34,718 nt of DNA. Origin: JAHBNG01 sp039028975. GTDB lineage: Bacteria; Chloroflexota; Anaerolineae; Caldilineales; Caldilineaceae. A program made the position numbers and the translations under genes. The stretch lies in NCBI GenBank assembly GCA_039028975.1, contig JBCCHB010000167.1, forward strand, positions 1 through 34,718, read 5' to 3'. The notes under the pieces were generated by a model. That model saw only the letters and a program-made list of their open reading frames with translations. It was not told where the DNA came from and did no database searches. Shown piece after piece: positions 8,216 to 16,217 of this stretch (positions within the stretch are counted from its first letter, which is position 1; the number at the start of each line of letters is the position of its first letter).

Positions 8216-8329
8216 TCAGAGTTTACCATGCGCGAGGAGAACGTCACCAAATCAACCTGAAATCCATAACCCTCCAAACCTATCTCTCAGCCCCCTCCAC
8301 TGGTGTAAGCAATGGAACCTAACGTTGCT

Positions 8330-9631
8330 TCAGTCAGAGCGGAGAGTATTCTTTTTTCCCAAAGTAGCCTCAATAGAGAAATCCAATTCGACAACGCTAT
8401 CGGTATCACGATTTTGTATAATGTCTTGCAAATCGGCGTCAAATGGTCGCCGGAGGCTGTTGCCCGCGATATCTTCTAAAAGCGTGTCTATGACAAGTCG
8501 ATATTGACCCTGCTTCCAAGGGGAGGTTGGTGTAAATTGCCATTGCTGCTCTCCACCTTCAATAGCTATTGTTCCTTGTATTCTTGTTGGTCCATTGTTC
8601 TGGGTCCTATCTAAGTAATGAACGGAGAGCAGCCGTTGAAGGAGTGCATGATCCATCGGTTCGGGAAACTGGACAAGGAGTGATTCGACTGTATCAATAG
8701 TTGGTTCGATAACTTGCCAATCCGAGAGCTGAGGTGAGTCAAAGTCAGCATGACTGACGCGAAAGACTTTTCGATACGTGTCAACCAACTGATTTCCATT
8801 TTCATCTTCCCACTGATTATCGATCACCAATTGATAAGTGTCATCCGGTTTGAGCGGCAAGCCCGCTTGCTGATTTGGAGCCATGCCGCGCTTAATTCGG
8901 CCTGGGTCAAACATGACTGTCAGTCGGGTCTTCGCTGGATTCCATAACTCTCGCCCAATGTATAGGAATGGTCGTTCAACTACCTCGCCATTACTATCAA
9001 GAACCCGTATATGATCATAGGCTTCTCCGCTACGCATGGAGTCAGAAAAATGAACATAAAATCGAAGTAGATTTTCCGGGAGAATATCCGCACTGGGAAA
9101 AACATTCGTTACGCTCGTATGGGTTTCAGACTTTGGCAAAGGCAAAGAAAATGCTAACTCAACCAGCTCTATAGTAGGCAGAATAGCAGCTTCTGCCTGA
9201 TCACCGAGCAATGCTTTCAATTCTACCAAATTGGCACGAGCTACATAGTCAAGCCCTGGCTCAAACGGATAGCGGGGGTGAAACTGTAGCCGATCATTTT
9301 CAATTGAAAACCTGCCAACCAACTGTCTGGCTTTAGCACTCTGCTTCGTATCGTTTTCGGCTTTTGTATAGATTGCCAATACTTCCGATAGAGTTTGGAA
9401 ATCATGCTGTGGCTGCGGATTTAGAAATGCAAGAACGCTAGGATGAAGTCCGACTAATTCAACGAAATCATATCGTCCATTGTTGGCCTGATTGACTAAG
9501 CGCAACTCAGGGATTAATTGCACCGAATTGCTATCTGCAGAGCTGCCACACCCTTGTAGGGAGCTTGTGGTAATGAGCGCTATAAAAAAGATTAGCGTAA
9601 CCCTTGTAACACAATTCGCAATATGATTCAT
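8330..9631 (-). CDS. lipoprotein with SbsA-type bacterial Ig-like domains
   Basis: 433 residues from the ATG at 9631, which has GAGGAA just upstream. A longer in-frame start at 9673 would put 14 polar residues before the signal helix and is less likely. The signal ends in the lipobox LQGC. Two Ig-like (Big_5/SbsA) units are suggested at about 165-285 (NVFPSADILPENLLRFYVHFSDSM) and about 290-400 (PTIDTVESLLVQFPEPMDHAL). Both show the family pattern of a hydrophobic strand, a PMD/SM turn, a long hairpin and a closing YRLVID strand. The N-terminal 130 residues are unassigned. It is probably an outer-surface binding or scaffold protein. The propeller lipoprotein gene lies upstream on the same strand across a palindromic spacer. 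Confidence 0.65.
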   Translation of the reverse strand: MNHIANCVTRVTLIFFIALITTSSLQGCGSSADSNSVQLIPELRLVNQANNGRYDFVELVGLHPSVLAFLNPQPQHDFQTLSEVLAIYTKAENDTKQSAKARQLVGRFSIENDRLQFHPRYPFEPGLDYVARANLVELKALLGDQAEAAILPTIELVELAFSLPLPKSETHTSVTNVFPSADILPENLLRFYVHFSDSMRSGEAYDHIRVLDSNGEVVERPFLYIGRELWNPAKTRLTVMFDPGRIKRGMAPNQQAGLPLKPDDTYQLVIDNQWEDENGNQLVDTYRKVFRVSHADFDSPQLSDWQVIEPTIDTVESLLVQFPEPMDHALLQRLLSVHYLDRTQNNGPTRIQGTIAIEGGEQQWQFTPTSPWKQGQYRLVIDTLLEDIAGNSLRRPFDADLQDIIQNRDTDSVVELDFSIEATLGKKNTLRSD

Positions 9632-9728
9632 TTTTTCCTCAGTCGTACACGTTTGTGTTTCTTGAAGTATCATCTCTATAGTTAAAGTTATTTCGTGGGC
9701 TAAGAATCGAGTTCGATTTGCGCTTAGG

Positions 9729-9802
9729 CCTATCCGAAAAGCAGTTGCGATTTCAACCTTTCCCTAATCGATGGGGCTCCACCAGAGAACTTTTCGGATA
9801 GG
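9729..9802. repeat. palindromic repeat in the lipoprotein intergenic region
   Basis: CCTATCCGAAAAG at 9729-9741 and its exact complement at 9790-9802 form a 13-bp stem around 48 bases. There is no T-tract, so it is more likely a small palindromic or MITE-like repeat than a classic terminator, although it could still attenuate read-through between the two lipoprotein genes. A weak echo (CCTATCC ... GGATAGG) occurs near 17196-17252. Confidence 0.6.
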
Positions 9803-9932
9803 TTTAAGTAGGACTCAAGCACGCCTCGTCATGCCTTAATTCTCGGGTTCGCGCATGCTAGATATTCCGAACATTTAACGTTGATAGTACGCTAGTTCGT
9901 CGTGACGCAAGATCACCGAATACAAATTGCTC

Positions 9933-11264
9933 TTAGTCACTCAAATTGAAATCATTGAGCGCAATGGGGAATGGTAATCCAGAGAATTCTTCTGGATAAA
10001 TTTCGTCAGGCCAGTTCATCTCGACGACCGATTCCAGAAAGTCGGCAAAGAAACCGCTCGTAAGCGTGGCAATGTTTAGGCGACCGGTCTGAACATTCCG
10101 ACGCATAACAACCACATAATAATCATTCAAAACATCGATCTGGAGAGAACCTGCACCTGGCATGGAGATCTGAGTCAGGCCAGTTGGGTTCATGGCAAAC
10201 TGCTCGTTGTAAAGGGGGGCACCCGCAATTTCATCGGGGTCAATACGAGTTGGCGTTCGTTGATCGTGAGTTACAAGCAGCATCTCTTTGCCAACAGTTG
10301 GATCGGGATAAGTGATCAGATCAATGGGAGCGTTCCCGAAACCCATTTCAGCGATTGTCTCACCAACCAAGTGTTCACCATCCGCCACTGCAGCTAGAGG
10401 AAACTTAACCAGCGGAGTGCAGGTATAAGCCGCAATCAGATAAGGTCCATCTTCATACTCACGCACAGTCATGGATACGATGGGCGCCTGGGTTTCATAT
10501 TGATTGTGAACCGTGTGCCATACTTCTAAACTGGTCATGGACATTTCACCTGTAAACGGATAGGGAATCCGACGCAACGTAGAGGCAAACTCCTCATTGG
10601 AGACGCCAGAAACAAGGATTTCACCATTGTAATAGTGAATGTCGGTGATGGTCATCATACGTTCATATTGCCCAGCTTGGAGCTGTGTACTGGCATCTGG
10701 GGCAGAAGGTATTTCTACGTGGTTTGCATTCAGCGATTCTAACTCTACAATTGAGAGTTCAGAGGTAAATCGATCGATGCGGACGATTACGGGTATCGCA
10801 TCCGTGCTACGCCCACGATGAACAGCCAGATAGACATTTTGCGAGAGTGGATTTACGGCTAGATCGGTAATTTCGATCTGAGTGGCCCTTGTACCCAACA
10901 TAGCAGCTACGGCTTCATCAACTGCCTCAACAAAGACAGTTTGTTCGGATAAGTCCGTAACGGTTATGTCGTCCGTCTCAAAAGCGACCACCTGTGAACC
11001 CACCGAATCACCAACAAACAGTACACCATCTGGCCCAAAAGCCAGCGTGCTCGCCGAATGTAAACCACCAACACTCTCACTGAATAATATTGGATTGTCG
11101 TCAATAGATGGATGTGCAGCAATGGATTGATTGAGCGTTATTCCACTGCTTACAGTCCCAACGCTAATAGGTTCGATCTGGCAGCCTTGGAGCAGCCCTA
11201 TGGCAATCAAAGTGAGCGCTGTTAAGAGTGTATACTTCTTAAACGGTATTGTGATTTGTTTCAT
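9933..11264 (-). CDS. secreted beta-propeller lipoprotein
   Basis: 443 residues with a basic start, a hydrophobic helix and the lipobox LLQGC (Cys about 28). The mature part shows propeller-blade patterns: STLAFGPDGVLFVGDSVGSQ, ITDLAVNPLSQNVYLAVHRG, ITDIHYYNGEILVSGVSN and a MTVREYEDGPYLIAAY strand set. This is the layout of NHL/SMP-30-like surface proteins with no visible catalytic motif. A TGGCAG-rich 3' end and the 260-base spacer with a hairpin separate it from the Ig-like lipoprotein gene. Possibly a substrate-binding or adhesion protein; no specific function can be given. Confidence 0.65.
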   Translation of the reverse strand: MKQITIPFKKYTLLTALTLIAIGLLQGCQIEPISVGTVSSGITLNQSIAAHPSIDDNPILFSESVGGLHSASTLAFGPDGVLFVGDSVGSQVVAFETDDITVTDLSEQTVFVEAVDEAVAAMLGTRATQIEITDLAVNPLSQNVYLAVHRGRSTDAIPVIVRIDRFTSELSIVELESLNANHVEIPSAPDASTQLQAGQYERMMTITDIHYYNGEILVSGVSNEEFASTLRRIPYPFTGEMSMTSLEVWHTVHNQYETQAPIVSMTVREYEDGPYLIAAYTCTPLVKFPLAAVADGEHLVGETIAEMGFGNAPIDLITYPDPTVGKEMLLVTHDQRTPTRIDPDEIAGAPLYNEQFAMNPTGLTQISMPGAGSLQIDVLNDYYVVVMRRNVQTGRLNIATLTSGFFADFLESVVEMNWPDEIYPEEFSGLPFPIALNDFNLSD

Positions 11265-11379
11265 GTTTTCCTCGTATTACGATTTTTAGTAACTACTTTA
11301 AATTTTACAAGGGGCTAGAAAAACGGGACATTGACTCGGCGGACTACGAACCCGCGTAAAGCAATATGGATTAGCCATT

Positions 11380-12279
11380 TTATTGAATAAAGGTGCCCTC
11401 CTGCAGCTCACGAAACGCCTGCATTAGCTCTTGCTGGGTATTCATCACAACCGGGCCGTGCCATGCAACTGGCTCTTCTAACGGGCGTCCGGAAACTAAA
11501 AGAAACCGGATGCCTTCCTCGCCAGCTTGCACGGTGACGTGCTCCCCTTTGTCAAAGAGGATGAGCGAACGGTTTTCGGCTGGCGTCGAATAGGTGATCT
11601 CTTCGGTGAGCAGATCTTCGGTTGGCACCGCCTGAGGTGGCGAGGCGTTCTGGAAGTGACCGGCCCCTGCAAAGACGTAGGCAAAGGCATGGTGCATCAT
11701 CTCTACGGGGAGCGTTTTGCATTGGCCAGGTGGTACTGATACATCCAGATAAACGGGATCCGCCGCGATTCCCTCGACCGGCCCTCTTGCTCCCCAAAAT
11801 GAGCCACAGATGATACGTGCCTTGGTGCCATCGTCATCGATTACTTCAGGAATGTCAGCTGATTTCACTTCTTGATAGCGGGGTTCGGCCATTTTGAGCG
11901 CAGCAGGTAGATTCGCCCAAAGCTGAAAGCCGTGCATGCGCCCAGCGACGTCACCCTGAGGCATCTCTTGGTGCAATATCCCACGGCCAGCGGTCATCCA
12001 CTGCACATCGCCTGGCGCAATAATGCCGTGATTGCCGATGCTGTCACCGTGTTCAACCGTTCCAGCCAACACATAAGTAATTGTTTCGATCCCACGGTGC
12101 GGATGCCAAGGAAAGCCAGCAATGTAATCCTCGAGGCGCTCGTTGCGGAAATCATCCAGAAGCAAAAATGGATCAAATTCAGAGGGTTCACCAAAGCCAA
12201 AGGCACGATTAAGACGAACCCCAGCCCCCTCGACAGCTGCTTGCGATTTCGTATGTTTACGAACCGGACGTATAGACAT
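11380..12279 (-). CDS. pirin family protein (cupin, quercetinase-like)
   Basis: 299 residues, ATG with AGGGAG six bases upstream. The N-terminal cupin carries the pirin signature FPWHPHRGIETITYVL, with metal ligands His59, His61, His103 (GILHQEMP) and Glu105 all present, so it should bind iron. The C-terminal cupin (about 180-290) is intact. Bacterial pirins of this type include quercetinases and redox- or stress-linked proteins. Two copies of the GTTTAGNNCTAAAC operator lie in its upstream region and the MarR gene is next on the same strand, so repression by that MarR protein is likely. Confidence 0.9.
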   Translation of the reverse strand: MSIRPVRKHTKSQAAVEGAGVRLNRAFGFGEPSEFDPFLLLDDFRNERLEDYIAGFPWHPHRGIETITYVLAGTVEHGDSIGNHGIIAPGDVQWMTAGRGILHQEMPQGDVAGRMHGFQLWANLPAALKMAEPRYQEVKSADIPEVIDDDGTKARIICGSFWGARGPVEGIAADPVYLDVSVPPGQCKTLPVEMMHHAFAYVFAGAGHFQNASPPQAVPTEDLLTEEITYSTPAENRSLILFDKGEHVTVQAGEEGIRFLLVSGRPLEEPVAWHGPVVMNTQQELMQAFRELQEGTFIQ

Positions 12280-12302
12280 TGTTATCTCCCTGATTTTGTA
12301 TT

Positions 12303-12316
12303 GTTTAGAGCTAAAC
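12303..12316. promoter_or_regulatory. MarR operator O1 (pirin promoter)
   Basis: GTTTAGAGCTAAAC, 24 bases upstream of the pirin ATG. It has the same inverted half-sites (GTTTAG/CTAAAC) as two other sites around the marR and pirin genes. Confidence 0.7.
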
Positions 12317-12376
12317 TTTAAGACAAAAAAATATAGCTATTTCAATATTCTGCTCTAACTTGCGTTAGGTTCAGCT

Positions 12377-12404
12377 GCCAATTGTTTAGCGCTAAACAAT
12401 TGGC
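12377..12404. promoter_or_regulatory. MarR operator O2, 28-bp perfect palindrome
   Basis: A perfect 28-bp palindrome whose core is GTTTAGCGCTAAAC with flanking CCAATT/AATTGG arms. It sits between the marR stop (12421) and the pirin start (12279), about 100 bases upstream of pirin. A run of seven T on the marR coding strand precedes it, so it may also shape the end of the marR transcript. It is the strongest of the three sites. Confidence 0.75.
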
Positions 12405-12420
12405 CTAAAAAAAGGTAAGC

Positions 12421-12870
12421 TTATGTTATATTCTGCTCTAATTTACGTAGAATTCGTACCAGATCTTTGATCTCATCAGTCGTTAGAGCTTCAAACATTT
12501 GAAAAAGCCGATCATCGTGCTCAGGCGAAATCCTTCCTATGACCTCCCAACCGCTTTCCGTCAAATACAAACAGTTGGTGCGCCCCTCTTTGCACCGCAG
12601 AACCAACCCATTCTTTTCCAGCCGATCAAGCTGTTGTGTGATGTTGCCTTTTGTCACAGTCATACGCTCAGCGTAAATTTGCTGTGTTTGACCTTCGTCC
12701 ATAGCAATAGCACTCAACAGATCGAACTGTGGTCGAGTTAATCCAGCGTCAATGAAGGTAGGACTAATGTAACCTATTCCCATTTTAACCACGCGTAACA
12801 GACGATACCAAGCCAAATAGCGTTGGTTTCGTTTGCGTTTATGCATGATCTCAAGGGCTTTATTCATCAT
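12421..12870 (-). CDS. MarR family winged-helix repressor
   Basis: 149 residues from the ATG at 12870 (tandem ATGATG). A TTG two codons upstream and an ATG at 12846 with GAG before it are alternatives. The fold is visible: dimerisation helix, HTH with LTRPQFDLLSAIAMDEGQTQ, recognition helix region MTVTKGNITQQLDRLEKNGLV and the wing RCKEGRTNCLYLTESG, which ends with the family Leu-Thr-Glu-x-Gly. MarR proteins repress themselves and neighbours and release DNA on binding a phenolic or oxidant signal. A GTTTAGCACTAAAC operator lies 9 bases upstream of the ATG, which supports autorepression, and pirin is the likely co-target. Confidence 0.9.
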   Translation of the reverse strand: MMNKALEIMHKRKRNQRYLAWYRLLRVVKMGIGYISPTFIDAGLTRPQFDLLSAIAMDEGQTQQIYAERMTVTKGNITQQLDRLEKNGLVLRCKEGRTNCLYLTESGWEVIGRISPEHDDRLFQMFEALTTDEIKDLVRILRKLEQNIT

Positions 12871-12878
12871 AAACAAAA

Positions 12879-12892
12879 GTTTAGCACTAAAC
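12879..12892. promoter_or_regulatory. MarR operator O3 (marR promoter)
   Basis: GTTTAGCACTAAAC immediately upstream of the marR start, the third occurrence of the GTTTAG-NN-CTAAAC pattern. Its position fits autorepression. Confidence 0.7.
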
Positions 12893-12922
12893 TATATGTT
12901 TGTCAAATTGGAAAGTAGGTTC

Positions 12923-13053
12923 GGGTGCCTTTGGGTTTCGGGGCGAGAATGTTAGCCAGTCGAGTGCATCGCACTGTTCAGAGAAAGATCCAAGCGCCCA
13001 TCCGCAATTGAACAGTGCGACGCACTCTTATACCCCCAAACTAAAACGCACCC
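12923..13053. mobile_element. 131-bp TIR element with 9-bp target duplication
   Basis: The ends are 21-bp imperfect inverted repeats starting GGGTGC (17 of 21 match). AGTAGGTTC is directly repeated at both borders (12914-12922 and 13054-13062), a 9-bp target duplication. The centre (12962-13027) is a strong hairpin: 19-bp arms GAGTGCATCGCACTGTTCA and complement, one mismatch, 28-base loop. No open frame of size. It is a second non-autonomous element, unrelated in end sequence to the one at 7511. Confidence 0.75.
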
Positions 13054-13182
13054 AGTAGGTTCGACATTGTACAGGAATTGGTCTATTATCTCCATATATC
13101 AAATATCGATAGCGCCATCCTTAGAGAAACATAAATCCAGCACAACATAAACCCAGCACGCTGTAATTTGTATAGATATCCC

Positions 13183-13242
13183 GAAAAAGTTTTCCAGACG
13201 TATCCTTCGACAAGCTCAGAGTACGTCGGGAAAATCTTTTTC
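13183..13242. repeat. REP-like palindrome with CTTCGACAAGCTCAG core
   Basis: GAAAAAGTTTTCC...ACGTA at 13183-13202 pairs imperfectly with TACGTCGGGAAAATCTTTTTC at 13222-13242. The loop holds CTTCGACAAGCTCAG, nearly the same word as in the insertion at 28991-29071. It lies 28 bases before the oxidase ATG and could affect its 5' leader. Confidence 0.6.
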
Positions 13243-13270
13243 TTAAAAGACTATAATCGGAGAATTGTTG

Positions 13271-14500
13271 ATGACAAATCAGCCCCAACAGCCTACTTGG
13301 ACAAACTGGTTTGGCAACCAATCCTTTTCGCCAAATGCCATCATTAAGGTTCGTTCAGAGGCAGAAGTTCAGCAGCATGTGGCTGACGCCGCAATGCGGG
13401 GCCAAAAAGTACGTACGTACGGTGGGGGCCACTCCAATACACCCATTGTCGAGACCCATGATGTGCTGCTGAATATGGACGCGATGAATGGCGTGCTTCG
13501 TGTGGACTCCCAGAGGCGTCAAGCCACAGCTCTACCAAGAACAACGATCGCTGAATTTGGGGAGCCGCTATGGACACAGGGAATGGCCTTAAATAATCAG
13601 GGAGATATTGACACCCAAGCCATCGCAGGAGCTATTGCCACAGCGACCCACGGTTCGGGGCGCACGCTGCCCAGTTTTTCGGCCTCGCTGGCAGGCGGAC
13701 GAATTGTTGATGGCATGGGCAACCTGGTTGAGATCACTCGTGAACATACGCCGACTGAATTGACTGCGTTGCAAACGTCCATTGGGCTGATGGGCATCAT
13801 GACCGAAGTGACCATTGACGTTGTGCCAGCCTATGAGCTCCATCTTCAACATGAAGTGCTACCCTTCGAGGAAATGCTGGCCTGTTATGGTGCCTATCTC
13901 GACAAGTATCGCAGCTTTACCGTCTACTGGTGTCCGACCGATCACTCCGCCCAACTCTTTGGTCTGCAAGATGCCCTAGCGGATGAATGCGTCGTTCGCA
14001 TGTTTAAGCACCCCGCGCCCGATTTAGATCGGAGCGACCTGCCAATCGGTGAGCGTGTCGGCCCCTCCTACCAGGTCTTTCCTCTAGTATACGAACCCAA
14101 CTTCCACGAGATGGAGTATTTCTTGCCACTTGATCAAGTCCACGATATTTTGATTGAGATGCGTAAGTTAATGCTGCGCTGGCTGCCAACAAGCGTTTAT
14201 CCGCTGGAAGTCCGCAACGTCGCCGCTGAGGAAGCCTGGATGAGTCCCCACTACCAGCGCGACAATCTGGTCGTTTCGGTCTGTGGGGAGCCAGGGATTG
14301 ATTACTGGGATTTCTTTCGGGCATGCGACAGTCTGTTTGCAGAATTCAAGGGGCGGCCCCATTGGGGTAAATTGCACTTCATGACTGCTGACCGCGTGGA
14401 ACGGCTTTTCCCTCGGTACAATGACTTCGTGACTATGCGCCGTCGCTTTGATCCGCAGGGGACTTTTCTTAATGAGCATACACGTGCATTATTTGCCTGA
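13271..14500 (+). CDS. FAD-linked aldonolactone/alditol oxidase-type enzyme
   Basis: 409 residues from the ATG at 13271 (GGAG nine bases upstream; two TTG codons precede in frame). The N-terminal FAD_binding_4 (VAO-type) domain shows GGGHS at about 51-55, where His often carries FAD covalently, and the conserved ATATHGSG near 117-124. The C-terminal ALO domain ends with GRPHWGK and FDPQGTFLNEHTRALF, the family's closing motif. Relatives oxidise L-gulono- or D-arabinono-1,4-lactone or alditols with oxygen. No signal peptide, so cytoplasmic. It stands alone between repeats, and the actual sugar substrate is not predictable. Confidence 0.85.
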   Translation: MTNQPQQPTWTNWFGNQSFSPNAIIKVRSEAEVQQHVADAAMRGQKVRTYGGGHSNTPIVETHDVLLNMDAMNGVLRVDSQRRQATALPRTTIAEFGEPLWTQGMALNNQGDIDTQAIAGAIATATHGSGRTLPSFSASLAGGRIVDGMGNLVEITREHTPTELTALQTSIGLMGIMTEVTIDVVPAYELHLQHEVLPFEEMLACYGAYLDKYRSFTVYWCPTDHSAQLFGLQDALADECVVRMFKHPAPDLDRSDLPIGERVGPSYQVFPLVYEPNFHEMEYFLPLDQVHDILIEMRKLMLRWLPTSVYPLEVRNVAAEEAWMSPHYQRDNLVVSVCGEPGIDYWDFFRACDSLFAEFKGRPHWGKLHFMTADRVERLFPRYNDFVTMRRRFDPQGTFLNEHTRALFA

Positions 14501-14509
14501 TGGCCCACC

Positions 14510-14645
14510 GTCACACGGCAGATTCCAAGCTGAATCGGATGTGGCCCATCGGGGTCGCGCGAATAGACCGCCTTCTGACCGTCGGGACTTTCAGGGTAGA
14601 TATTCATCCAACTCGCCACGGACGGATGAAAATCGAACAAAGGTC
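14510..14645 (-). pseudogene. fragment of a VOC/glyoxalase-family gene
   Basis: The minus strand encodes FDFHPSVASWMNIYPES followed by PDGQKAVYSRDPDGPHPIQL, which has the C-terminal (Y/F)xRDPDGxxIxL motif of vicinal-oxygen-chelate proteins. The frame is cut by a TGA formed exactly at the border of repeat R1 (14646), and at the other side it runs into the oxidase gene. No matching N-terminal part is seen beyond the repeats. I read it as a relic left after repeat insertion or deletion; a chance frame cannot be ruled out. Confidence 0.4.
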
Positions 14646-14779
14646 ATACCATTTGCGGAATCAAAGACCGTGAATCATGGATATCGTAGCCCGTCCATTT
14701 TGGATGGGATACCTGGGATACCCAAGCACTCCTGCTCTGCAATGACGAGCTTTATGGCCTTTGACCTGGCATTTGGTAT
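14646..14779. repeat. repeat R1, copy B (uninterrupted TIR element)
   Basis: A 134-bp uninterrupted copy of the element split at 7453-7881. Its ends read inwards ATACCATTTGCGGAATCAAA and ATACCAAATGCCAGGTCAAA, imperfect inverted repeats over about 30 bp. It abuts repeat R2 copy 1 with a one-base overlap and borders the VOC gene fragment. No coding capacity. Confidence 0.8.
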
Positions 14780-14864
14780 TACACTGCGGTCGTTTTGAAA
14801 ACAGGAGGTTTCCAAAGCTCCACTAGAGAAACCAAACACCTGTTTTCAAACGGAGCTGAGTATA
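14779..14864. repeat. palindromic repeat R2, copy 1
   Basis: An 86-bp element whose halves form a long hairpin: TTTGAAAACAGG near the left end pairs with CCTGTTTTCAAA near the right end, and the outer ends are TTACACTGCGG and GCTGAGTATA. It matches copies at 18346 and 28961. It follows R1 copy B directly, a composite arrangement. The remainder of the spacer up to 14977 holds nothing recognised. Confidence 0.85.
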
Positions 14865-14977
14865 GAAGATTTCGCAGATTCTTAATCTTTCTAATCTCTT
14901 CATCTTTGTTATTTTCAGGGCAGACGCAAAAGTAGGTGTGAACGGTGAATGTCTTGCCCCAAAAAATTTTGGGAGAG

Positions 14978-16000
14978 TCATTTGATCAACCTACGGATTC
15001 GGTGGGCCTCGCTATCACCAACATAGATCGTTCCGTCTTCTCCTACAAATACACCATGAGGGCGCAGCATTCGGCACTGAAGTGGCTCGGGTTCGGGGCC
15101 ATCACCAGCTTCACCTGTGCCAAGTACGATCGTGATGATTTGAGTGGCTAAGTCGATGCAGCGTATTACATGATTTTCAGTATCGGCCACATAGAGCTTC
15201 TCGTCGTTTCCATAAGCCAATCCCTTTGGACCTGCCAGCCGAGCCTCTTTTGCCGCCCTGCCATCGCCGCTATAGCCTTTTTCACCTGTACCAGCCACGT
15301 GATGAATAGTTTCGGTATTCATATCGATACGGACAATCGCGTTGCCTTCCCGTAGAGCAAGGTATAGGTTTCCCGTTGGATCAAAGACCATCGTGCGCGG
15401 GCCGTTGAGGGGCGTGCCCTGTAACCTTGCTCCATCGGGCGTAGGTAATTTTTCTCCAGTCCCCGCATAGGTTTCAATCTTGCCGTTGTGTGGATCGACC
15501 CGTCGAATGCGATGGTTTCCGATATCGCAAATGAGAAGCTGCCCCTCCGGATCAAAGGCAATGCTGTGGGGCTGGTTTAGCTGAGCTGCCGTGGCGGGGC
15601 CGCCGTCGCCAGAAAAACCAGCCAGTCCAGTTCCAACGAAGGTGGAAATGATACCTGTTTTCTGAGTAATCTTACGCACTACATGACTATCCCGCTCAAC
15701 AATGTAGAGATCGCCATCCCCGTCAAACTGGATTTCGTGGGGCATGTCGAGCGCCCCCTCAGTAGCAGGACCGCCGTCGCCACTGTAGCCACGTTGACCA
15801 TTTCCTGCAATAGTAGATAATTCGCCTGTGGTAAAATCAAAGCGACGGATACGCTGATTGTCCAAATCACAAAAGTAGAGGGCACCGTCTGGCCCAATTA
15901 AGACGCCATACGGGTTGTTGATCTGCTGGTCGGAATAGCCGGGAACACCGGTGCCGACGACGGTGGATACCCGCCAGGTGGGTGATTCTGCTAGGCTCAT
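14978..16000 (-). CDS. NHL-repeat beta-propeller protein
   Basis: 340 residues without a signal peptide or lipobox. Six blades are visible, each with the pattern GxxGYSGDGGPAxxAxLxxPxxxxFDxxGxLYxxDxxNHxIRRxD; for example GNGQRGYSGDGGPATEGA at about 70 and GTGLAGFSGDGGPATAAQ at about 123. NHL propellers mediate protein-protein or ligand interactions, and some have lyase or lactonase activity, but no catalytic residues are evident. It is divergent from the TauD-family gene across a 217-base spacer, which may hold shared promoters. AGGA about 12 bases before the ATG serves as a weak ribosome-binding site. Confidence 0.8.
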   Translation of the reverse strand: MSLAESPTWRVSTVVGTGVPGYSDQQINNPYGVLIGPDGALYFCDLDNQRIRRFDFTTGELSTIAGNGQRGYSGDGGPATEGALDMPHEIQFDGDGDLYIVERDSHVVRKITQKTGIISTFVGTGLAGFSGDGGPATAAQLNQPHSIAFDPEGQLLICDIGNHRIRRVDPHNGKIETYAGTGEKLPTPDGARLQGTPLNGPRTMVFDPTGNLYLALREGNAIVRIDMNTETIHHVAGTGEKGYSGDGRAAKEARLAGPKGLAYGNDEKLYVADTENHVIRCIDLATQIITIVLGTGEAGDGPEPEPLQCRMLRPHGVFVGEDGTIYVGDSEAHRIRRLIK

Positions 16001-16132
16001 AGGAATCTTCGTCCTTCGTGTGTTTGTGAATTTTCGTTGTTTGCAGGTTAAGCCAGACAGGTATATGCTATAGTCTTTCAGAAAAGAACTTACATCAGCA
16101 GATTCGATAGAACCTGTTGATCCTGAAGTAGT

Positions 16133-16152
16133 CGCTATGCGCCACCATAGCG
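16133..16152. promoter_or_regulatory. inverted repeat in the NHL/TauD divergent spacer
   Basis: CGCTATG-CGCCAC-CATAGCG, 7-bp arms with a 6-base loop, 66 bases before the dioxygenase ATG. Its place in a divergent promoter region suggests an operator. No regulator is assigned. Confidence 0.35.
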
Positions 16153-16217
16153 GGAAGTAATTATCTGGACATCTGTCTATTATATAGCTTTTCAGGAGAT
16201 ATGAGGAACAGAGTAAA

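Noticed and set aside
13840..14330. Antisense frames inside the flavin oxidase gene
   Set aside because: They mirror the coding strand and show no recognisable domains.
14302..14640. 112-codon minus-strand frame as an intact gene
   Set aside because: Only the first part resembles a VOC protein; the rest is antisense to the oxidase gene and the N-terminus is lost at the R1 border. Kept only as a gene fragment.
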